Assembly: GCF_002975405.1 (NCBI RefSeq)
Contig: NZ_PCPS01000002.1
Coordinates: 558,001-622,000, forward strand
Direction: 5' to 3'
DNA: 64,000 nucleotides
Source of the DNA: Arthrobacter sp. MYb229
GTDB taxonomy: Bacteria > Actinomycetota > Actinomycetes > Actinomycetales > Micrococcaceae
Part shown: piece by piece, positions 58,784-64,000 of the stretch
How the letters are laid out: each line of letters starts with the position of its first letter
Numbering within the stretch: position 1 is the stretch's first letter
Notes under the pieces: generated by a model
What the model was told of the DNA's origin: nothing
Database searches by the model: none
What the model saw: the letters and a program-made list of their open reading frames with translations, nothing else
Position numbers and translations under genes: made by a program

Positions 58784-59842
58784 TTGTACCCCGCACCAAT
58801 GTTCGGATCCGCACCCTTTGCGCTCAATGCCCATACCGGTGGCAGCGTTGGAGTGGGACGCACCGCCCAAGAAGGCTTTAGTGCGCTGATCAAGCTCGCA
58901 CGAAAAGCAGACGAACTGGGCTACCACCGCTTCTGGATGTCTGAGCACCACGCGATGCCGGGGCTGGCGGTGTCCTCACCTCCGCTGGTGCTTTCGCGCC
59001 TGATCGCAGAAACCGAGCGAATCCGGCTAGGCGCCGGCGGCGTGATGCTCCCGAACCACGCGCCGCTGGTCATCGCTGAGCAATTCGGAACGCTGGACGC
59101 GCTGGCCCCCGGGCGCATCGATCTCGGGCTCGGCAGGGCGCCGGGCACCGATCATGCAACGGCCGCCGCGCTGCGTCGGGGCGAAGGAGCGAATGACAAC
59201 TTCGCCCAGCAGGTTGCCGAGCTGGTGGGATTCATGAATGACGATTTCCCCGAGGGGCATCCCTACAGCACCGTCCATGCGGTCCCCGGCCCGTGGCAGG
59301 CCAAGGAAAACCGGGTCCAGCACCCGCAGCTAGCTACCGAGCTTTGGATGCTCGGCTCCTCGCCGTACTCCGCTCAACTGGCGGCAAAGCTCGGCCGCCC
59401 CTATGCCTTCGCCCTGCAATTCGGGGATGCCGACATCGACACCGCGCTGCGCATCTACCGGGACAATTTCGAACCCTCCGCGGTGCTCGACGCTCCTTAC
59501 TCCATGGTCAGCGTCACCGCGGTTGCCGACGAAGACCCGAACGAGGCCAAGCGCCAGGCCTCCAGCATGGCCATGGCGATGCTGCGCATGTTCAAGCGCG
59601 AATCCTTCACGCTGTTCTCCCCCGAAGAGGTCGCGGCCTTCGACGGAACGCTCAACGAACGGTCCATCATCGAGATGTACACCGACCGTGCCTTCACCGG
59701 CACCGCAGCCACCGTGGCAGGGCGCCTCGAACGACTCCAAGAACAAACCGGAGTTGACGAGATCATGCTGGTCATTGGGGCCTACTCGGCAGAGGCGGAG
59801 ATCAACACCCTGGAGCTGCTGGCCAAGCACTACGGGGCGTAG
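58784..59842 (+). CDS. LLM class flavin-dependent oxidoreductase
   Basis: A 352-residue luciferase-like monooxygenase with a TIM-barrel pattern: LARKADELGYHRFWMSEHHAMPGLA, GAGGVMLPNHAPLVIAEQFGTLDALAPGRIDLGLGRAPGTD and the closing EIMLVIGAYSAEAEI. These are the MsnO8-type markers. AAGAGG lies seven bases before TTG 58784; GTG 58766 and ATG 58799 are other in-frame starts. The partner for reduced flavin is not encoded nearby. An isochorismatase-like hydrolase follows after 52 bases. Confidence 0.87.
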   Translation: MYPAPMFGSAPFALNAHTGGSVGVGRTAQEGFSALIKLARKADELGYHRFWMSEHHAMPGLAVSSPPLVLSRLIAETERIRLGAGGVMLPNHAPLVIAEQFGTLDALAPGRIDLGLGRAPGTDHATAAALRRGEGANDNFAQQVAELVGFMNDDFPEGHPYSTVHAVPGPWQAKENRVQHPQLATELWMLGSSPYSAQLAAKLGRPYAFALQFGDADIDTALRIYRDNFEPSAVLDAPYSMVSVTAVADEDPNEAKRQASSMAMAMLRMFKRESFTLFSPEEVAAFDGTLNERSIIEMYTDRAFTGTAATVAGRLERLQEQTGVDEIMLVIGAYSAEAEINTLELLAKHYGA

Positions 59843-59894
59843 CCCGCCTGCATCCGATTCATTCGCTATACCCGACAGAAAATAGGAGAAGAAT

Positions 59895-60530
59895 ATGAAC
59901 ACCCCACGCCGTGCCCTGATTGTCATCGACGTCCAGCAGGAATACTTCGAAGGCCTGCTGCAGATCCAGTACCCGCCACGCGAACAGTCCCTGGCTCGCA
60001 CCGCCCAGGCGATCGACGCCGCGCAGAGCGCCGGAATTCCGGTATATATCGTGCAGCACCAGCTTCCGTCCGAAGCGCCGGTGTTCGCAGATGGTTCGGC
60101 AACCTTCAAATTGAACCCTGAAATCGAACGGCGTGCAGACAAGGCCGCGAAGGTCTTCACCAAGGCCTACGCCAGTGTTTTTGCCGGCACCGAGCTCGAA
60201 AGCTGGCTGCGCGAAAATGAGATAGACACGATCGCGGTGACCGGATACATGACGAACAACTGCGTCATCGGTTCCGTGGCCGCCGCCGAACCTCTGGGAT
60301 TCAAGGTCGAAGTGCTCTCGGACGCAACCGGCGCCATCAACATCGGCAACGAGGCGGGTTCCGCCAGCGCGCAACAGGTGCATGGAACCTTGATGGCATT
60401 GCTGCACTCCAACTGGGCTGCGGTGGCAACCACCGAGGCCTGGATCGGCGCGCTCGACGCGGGCGCGGCGCTGGAAGCGAGCAATCTGGTCGTCTCGGCG
60501 ATGGAAGGCCAGAAGCAGCACCGGCAGTAG
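59895..60530 (+). CDS. Isochorismatase family cysteine hydrolase
   Basis: A 211-residue hydrolase with the Asp12-Lys90-Cys123 triad (LIVIDVQQEYF, AKVFTKAYASVF, VTGYMTNNCV). The family cleaves amides such as nicotinamide or ureidoacrylate, or isochorismate. Downstream of an LLM enzyme it may hydrolyse the product of an oxidative step, as RutB does after RutA, but the neighbouring Rut genes are absent. AGGAGAAG precedes ATG 59895. Confidence 0.9.
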   Translation: MNTPRRALIVIDVQQEYFEGLLQIQYPPREQSLARTAQAIDAAQSAGIPVYIVQHQLPSEAPVFADGSATFKLNPEIERRADKAAKVFTKAYASVFAGTELESWLRENEIDTIAVTGYMTNNCVIGSVAAAEPLGFKVEVLSDATGAINIGNEAGSASAQQVHGTLMALLHSNWAAVATTEAWIGALDAGAALEASNLVVSAMEGQKQHRQ

Positions 60531-60541
60531 CTTGGCCATAG

Positions 60542-60573
60542 GGCGGGCGTGAACTTGAGAGTTCACGCCCGCC
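60542..60573 (+). terminator. Terminator of the LLM-isochorismatase operon
   Basis: GGCGGGCGTGAAC (60542-60554) and GTTCACGCCCGCC (60561-60573) form a 13-base stem with a TTGAGA loop; GTTGCG follows. Confidence 0.75.
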
Positions 60574-60631
60574 GTTGCGTAAGAGGTAATCAAGGGCCTG
60601 TTACCCGATGTTCGCTGGCTAGGATGAAGCC

Positions 60632-61876
60632 ATGGACTCCAAACACCCAGTGCTGCCCAAGGGCTTCGGCGCGCTGCTGATCATCGCCTTGGTATTCGCG
60701 GCGTTGAACCTGCGCCCGGCGGTAACCTCACTTGGTTCGCTACTGGACCCGGTCATTGACGGTCTGGCCATGAACGGCTTCGTCGCGGGGCTCATCACCG
60801 GCGTGCCGCCCCTTTGTTTCGCGGTGCTCGGGCCGCTTGCACCCAAGCTGGCCGGAAAACGTGGCCCAGAAGTGGTCGTAATCGCCGCAATGCTGGCAAT
60901 TCTTCTTGGCCTGGCCCTGCGCTCTGTGGCCCCCAATACCTGGGTGTTCTTCATCTTTACCGCGGTGGCGCTGGCCGGAATCGCGGTCGGCAATATCCTG
61001 ATGCCGGTGCTCGTCAAACGCTGGTTCCCCGCAAAAATAGGAATAGTCACCGGCGCCTACACCACCGCGGTGGCCCTCGGCGCCTCGGTCGTCGCAACCG
61101 TCGCGGTGCCCGTAAACGAGGCAGTGGGCGGCGCCTGGCGACGAGGACTAGGGATTTGGGCGATACTTGCGCTGATTGCGGTATTCATCTGGGTCGTAGT
61201 CTTTTTCGGGTTGCGCAATCAGATCGCGCAGCGCCAGCTGCCTTCCTCGAACCTATCCGTCGCCGCCCTGGAGATCGGGCCGATGAGCCGCAACGCCACC
61301 GCGTGGTGGGTGGCACTCTTTTTTGGCGCCCAGTCAACCGTCGCCTATATCCTCATGGGGTGGGCGCCGAAGATCTTCACCGACTTCGGCGTGAACCCAG
61401 CGTATTCCGGGGCATTGCTCGGGGTGATCCTCGGCGTCGGGGTGCCGCTGTCCTTCATCATGCCGGCACTCGCTGCACGGTTTTCGCACCAGGGGCCGCT
61501 GGTGATTATCAATGGCATAGCCGGGATACTGGCGGTGATCGGCATATTCATCGCGCCGGTGCAGGGAGCCTTTATTTGGGCGGCGCTTTTAGGCATCTGC
61601 GGTTCGAGCTTCCCACTAGCGCTGACCATGATCGGGCTCAAGGCGCATACCGCGGCCGGGGTGAGCAAGCTTTCCACCTTCGGGCAATCGGTGGGCTACC
61701 TGATCGCAATTCCCGGGCCCTTCCTCGTCGGAGCCCTCCACGAGGTGACCAATTCCTGGACCACGCCGCTATTGCTGATCGCTGCGGTGATCATTTTCCA
61801 GACCTTCACCGGCATCATGGCGGGCCGGCCTCGTTTTGTCGAAGACAACGGCGCCCCAATTCGCATCGACGCCTAG
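60632..61876 (+). CDS. MFS transporter, CynX/NimT family
   Basis: A 414-residue 12-span transporter. ALNLRPAVTSLGSLLDPV at span 1 and GVPPLCFAVLGPLAPKLAGKRG in loop 2-3 are CynX-type markers, and ILMPVLVKRWFPAKIG followed by TGAYTTAVALGASV form span 4-5. Family members handle cyanate or 2-nitroimidazole. It stands alone after a terminator, and an orphan histidine kinase gene follows after 85 bases. Confidence 0.88.
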   Translation: MDSKHPVLPKGFGALLIIALVFAALNLRPAVTSLGSLLDPVIDGLAMNGFVAGLITGVPPLCFAVLGPLAPKLAGKRGPEVVVIAAMLAILLGLALRSVAPNTWVFFIFTAVALAGIAVGNILMPVLVKRWFPAKIGIVTGAYTTAVALGASVVATVAVPVNEAVGGAWRRGLGIWAILALIAVFIWVVVFFGLRNQIAQRQLPSSNLSVAALEIGPMSRNATAWWVALFFGAQSTVAYILMGWAPKIFTDFGVNPAYSGALLGVILGVGVPLSFIMPALAARFSHQGPLVIINGIAGILAVIGIFIAPVQGAFIWAALLGICGSSFPLALTMIGLKAHTAAGVSKLSTFGQSVGYLIAIPGPFLVGALHEVTNSWTTPLLLIAAVIIFQTFTGIMAGRPRFVEDNGAPIRIDA

Positions 61877-61961
61877 CCCGCCAAGAGCATTCCGGATCGG
61901 ATGACCTGCAATCAGCTACTCGGATCCCGAGGTTTGGGCGGGAGAGACATAGACTGAAGCA

Positions 61962-63134
61962 GTGGAAGAAAACGGCAGCCTGCGCATCAGTAAGAGTCTC
62001 TGGGCAGCGGCCATATTTCTGGCCGTCATGCTCCTCTGCCTCGTCGGCGATCCCGCAAGGTGGGGAGAATCCCTTGGCCCTGCACTCGTAGTCGCTGCCG
62101 GAATTCTTGCCGTCGGGTTCGCCGTCCTTTCCGTACTGCAAGACCGTTTTCCGCGTGCGATCATGCTCATCGCAGCTCTGGGGATCTGTGCCTGGCTAAC
62201 GCTTGAACTGCCGCATATTGCACTAGTTATCCCCCTGCTTTATTTTCTCGCGGGGGCAACTCGTGCCGGACACCGCACCTTCGCGTTGCTTAGCGCGGCG
62301 GGCATCCTGCTCTTCGGCATGGCGCTACAGCTGATCCAGCGACAAACACCGGCAGAAATCTTCGATTATGAGCTGCTAGCCTTCGCCGCGCTGGCGCTGC
62401 TGGCCGTTGCCTTCGGAGAACTGCGGGCAAACCGCAAGATCATGCGTGAGCATATGGAACAGCTTGAGCACGTTGCCCGCCGGGCGTCGAACGCGGAAAC
62501 GGCACAGCAGCAGTTGTCCAAACGCGCACGGGTGACCTATCAGCTTCATGACGAGATTGCCCACAACCTTGCGGTGGCTTCGTTGCATACTAATGCTGCC
62601 CTCGACTCCGAGCTGACCGATACCAGCACGGCTCTGCGCCTGATTCATGTGCGCCAAGCGGTGACCGGGGCGTTAACGGCCCTGCGCCGTACCTTCGATG
62701 CCTTGGGGCATCAAGAACCTCCCGAGGAATTATCTGCCACCCTCGAAGATGTCGAACGGATTGCCGCCTCGCTGCGCGATGCCGGAATTGAGGTGAACAT
62801 CCATAGTTCGGGGCTTGGGCAAACCGAGAATTTCCCGCAGCTAGCCATGCGGATTATCCGTGAGGCCGCCACAAACGCGGTTAAGCATGCGGATCCGAGC
62901 GAAATAGTCATTTGGATCCGCGAGAACGATGACGAAAACGGGACTCCGCACTGGACCGTGTCGGTGCGCAACAACGGTGTTCCTAGGCCTAATCCGCAGG
63001 CCCGTCCCGGGCAGGGCCTGACCCGGTTGCGTACGGCAACCGAAGAGGACGGCGGAACCATAGAGTGGGGACGGCTGGGCTCGAACTACCTGCTGTCGGC
63101 AACCGTGCGCAAAGAAAATGACAAGAAATCATAG
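61962..63134 (+). CDS. Orphan sensor histidine kinase, NarL/DesK type (HisKA_3)
   Basis: A 390-residue kinase. Four to five spans occupy residues 10-140. A coiled-coil-like linker (MREHMEQLEHVARRASNAETAQQQLSKRA split around 165) leads to the HisKA_3 dimerisation segment TYQLHDEIAH with predicted phospho-acceptor His196, then an HATPase domain with the N-box IIREAATNAVKHA and the G-box GQGLTRLRTA. The start is GTG 61962. No NarL-type response regulator is next to it in the window, unusual for this type. Confidence 0.87.
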   Translation: MEENGSLRISKSLWAAAIFLAVMLLCLVGDPARWGESLGPALVVAAGILAVGFAVLSVLQDRFPRAIMLIAALGICAWLTLELPHIALVIPLLYFLAGATRAGHRTFALLSAAGILLFGMALQLIQRQTPAEIFDYELLAFAALALLAVAFGELRANRKIMREHMEQLEHVARRASNAETAQQQLSKRARVTYQLHDEIAHNLAVASLHTNAALDSELTDTSTALRLIHVRQAVTGALTALRRTFDALGHQEPPEELSATLEDVERIAASLRDAGIEVNIHSSGLGQTENFPQLAMRIIREAATNAVKHADPSEIVIWIRENDDENGTPHWTVSVRNNGVPRPNPQARPGQGLTRLRTATEEDGGTIEWGRLGSNYLLSATVRKENDKKS

Positions 63135-63334
63135 CTTCGCAGGCCCTGATTCGTAAGCCTGGTGTGCAGTAGGGCCCCGTAACCCGCCTTGTGCTTAGAG
63201 CACCTGGATCTTCCCTAGTGAGGCCCTAAGCAAAGTAGCTATAGCCGGGTTCGAAAACCGGGCGTAGAGTGAAGGCACCAAACGATGCGGCACTTGCGAC
63301 AGCGCGGGGCTCGCACACACTATGGGAGGTCGAG

Positions 63335-63499
63335 ATGGGCGATTTTCGGGCATACACCATGGAGGAACGGGCCACGTATTTGGCACCGTCTTGCGAGCGC
63401 TGCGGACAGCACCGGCATGTGGTGTGGGAAAAGGTCGAGGAAACCGAAACATATCTTCCACGCGATGCCGGATGCTCTAACGAGGCCTGCACCGCGTAG
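63335..63499 (+). CDS. Small Cys-rich (zinc-ribbon-like) protein
   Basis: A 54-residue protein with CERC and CSNEAC pairs that could bind one zinc, linked by HRHVVWEKVEETE. ATG 63335 has GGGAGG close upstream; GTG 63269 would add 22 residues without a ribosome site. No family recognised. It lies between the kinase and the convergent EamA gene. Confidence 0.5.
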   Translation: MGDFRAYTMEERATYLAPSCERCGQHRHVVWEKVEETETYLPRDAGCSNEACTA

Positions 63500-63621
63500 C
63501 GGATGATCATCCGAGGCGATTCGGTGCTTTTCCGCAGTGCCATTTCTTGTCGCACCGGCGCCGGGGCATCTCGTTGCGGTGCCAGGCCGGAGTATTTTCC
63601 GGCCCCGGGCATCTAGCGCAA

Positions 63622-64000
63622 TCATCCCCGGACCACCGGTGCGGGGGCCTTCGGGCGGCTCGGTCCGCTACCCCGCCAGCGCCGCTCGGCACGTGCGCCC
63701 CACCAGGTTGCAAAGAGCAGCACCGCGGCACCAGCGTATCCGAGGGTGCCGATGCGCTCCCCCGCGAGAAGCACCCCGACGAGCAGCGCCCATCCGGGTT
63801 CCGTGCCGAGCAGCATGCCCGCCCGTGATGCCGAGGTGTGCTTCGTCGCCCACAGCTGCCCGAGAAACGCGAAGATGGTGCAGCCGAGGCAGAGATAGCC
63901 AATGGTGAGCCAATTCGCGGCACCGAAGTCGGGAATGTGATCCAGCAGCGAACTTCCGCCCCACGCGGCAAAGATGGCCGCGCCAAATACGATCTCCATC
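63622..64000 (-). CDS. EamA/DMT family transporter, C-terminal part (cut by window edge)
   Basis: The last 126 or so codons of a drug/metabolite transporter; the start lies beyond the right edge. Visible spans include LTIGYLCLGCTIFAFLGQLW and the EamA hallmark SASRAGMLLGTEPGWALLVGVLLAGERIG in the second repeat. The tail is basic (RAERRWRGSGPSRPKAP). Function beyond export or import of a small metabolite cannot be stated. Confidence 0.85.
   Translation of the reverse strand, partial: MEIVFGAAIFAAWGGSSLLDHIPDFGAANWLTIGYLCLGCTIFAFLGQLWATKHTSASRAGMLLGTEPGWALLVGVLLAGERIGTLGYAGAAVLLFATWWGARAERRWRGSGPSRPKAPAPVVRG

Noticed and set aside
63225-63275. tRNA-like T-arm (GGGTTCGAAAACC)
   Set aside because: No acceptor, D or anticodon stems can be drawn around it.

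Overview
The window is chromosomal DNA of a high-GC Gram-positive bacterium, most likely a member of the Micrococcaceae close to Arthrobacter, Glutamicibacter or Paeniglutamicibacter. This rests on the GC-rich codon usage, the frequent GTG and TTG starts, the LAxTG-type wall-sorting signal, the CsoR copper sensor, and a FemX plus Asl-like ATP-grasp pair of the kind that builds Lys-X-dicarboxylate (A4-alpha) peptidoglycan bridges. No phage, transposase, CRISPR array, rRNA or tRNA was recognised. Both window edges cut genes: a dihydroxyacetone-kinase-like gene on the left and an EamA transporter on the right.

Layout. 1-2.1 kb: catabolic genes (kinase, sugar-phosphate isomerase-like) divergent from a GntR/FCD regulator, with a palindromic operator between. 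2.1-9.0 kb: a glycoside import and hydrolysis operon (lipoprotein, two permeases, GH3 enzyme) divergent from a LacI regulator; two identical CGAAAGTTTCG operators and the gene order resemble the bxlEFGA/bxlR xylobiose system. 9.2-13.1 kb: a heterodimeric ABC exporter with one degenerate ATP site. 13.1-14.7 kb: decayed acyltransferase/SGNH gene and a DUF4287 gene. 15-21 kb: aquaporin Z, CPBP protease, MFS, APC permease and YjiH-like protein. 21.9-29.4 kb: a 1984-residue wall-anchored repeat protein, then a copper-amine-oxidase-like lipoprotein with an altered cofactor motif.

29.6-41.9 kb: metallo-beta-lactamase-fold protein, chromate transporter, MATE efflux, a GntR/MHS-transporter/alpha-hydroxy-acid oxidase unit, small membrane proteins, an APC permease, RraA, a CGNR regulator and an EamA transporter. 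42.0-46.7 kb: amidohydrolase, APC permease and GMC oxidoreductase, which look like one catabolic pathway. 46.8-48.8 kb: a CycA-type glycine/D-amino-acid permease behind a tandem glycine riboswitch whose promoter overlaps a perfect Crp/GlxR-type palindrome.

49.4-53.0 kb: two secreted metallophosphoesterases flanking an orphan HicB-like protein. 53.3-55.3 kb: YkvI-like membrane protein and a csoR-copZ copper operon with its operator. 55.6-58.1 kb: FemX and the Asl-like ligase. 58.1-64 kb: CGNR regulator divergent from an LLM flavin oxidoreductase and an isochorismatase-like hydrolase, a CynX/NimT-type MFS, an orphan NarL-type histidine kinase, a small Cys-rich protein and the cut EamA gene.

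All calls come from reading motifs and architecture by eye; no database search was run. Residue numbers refer to the start chosen in each entry.
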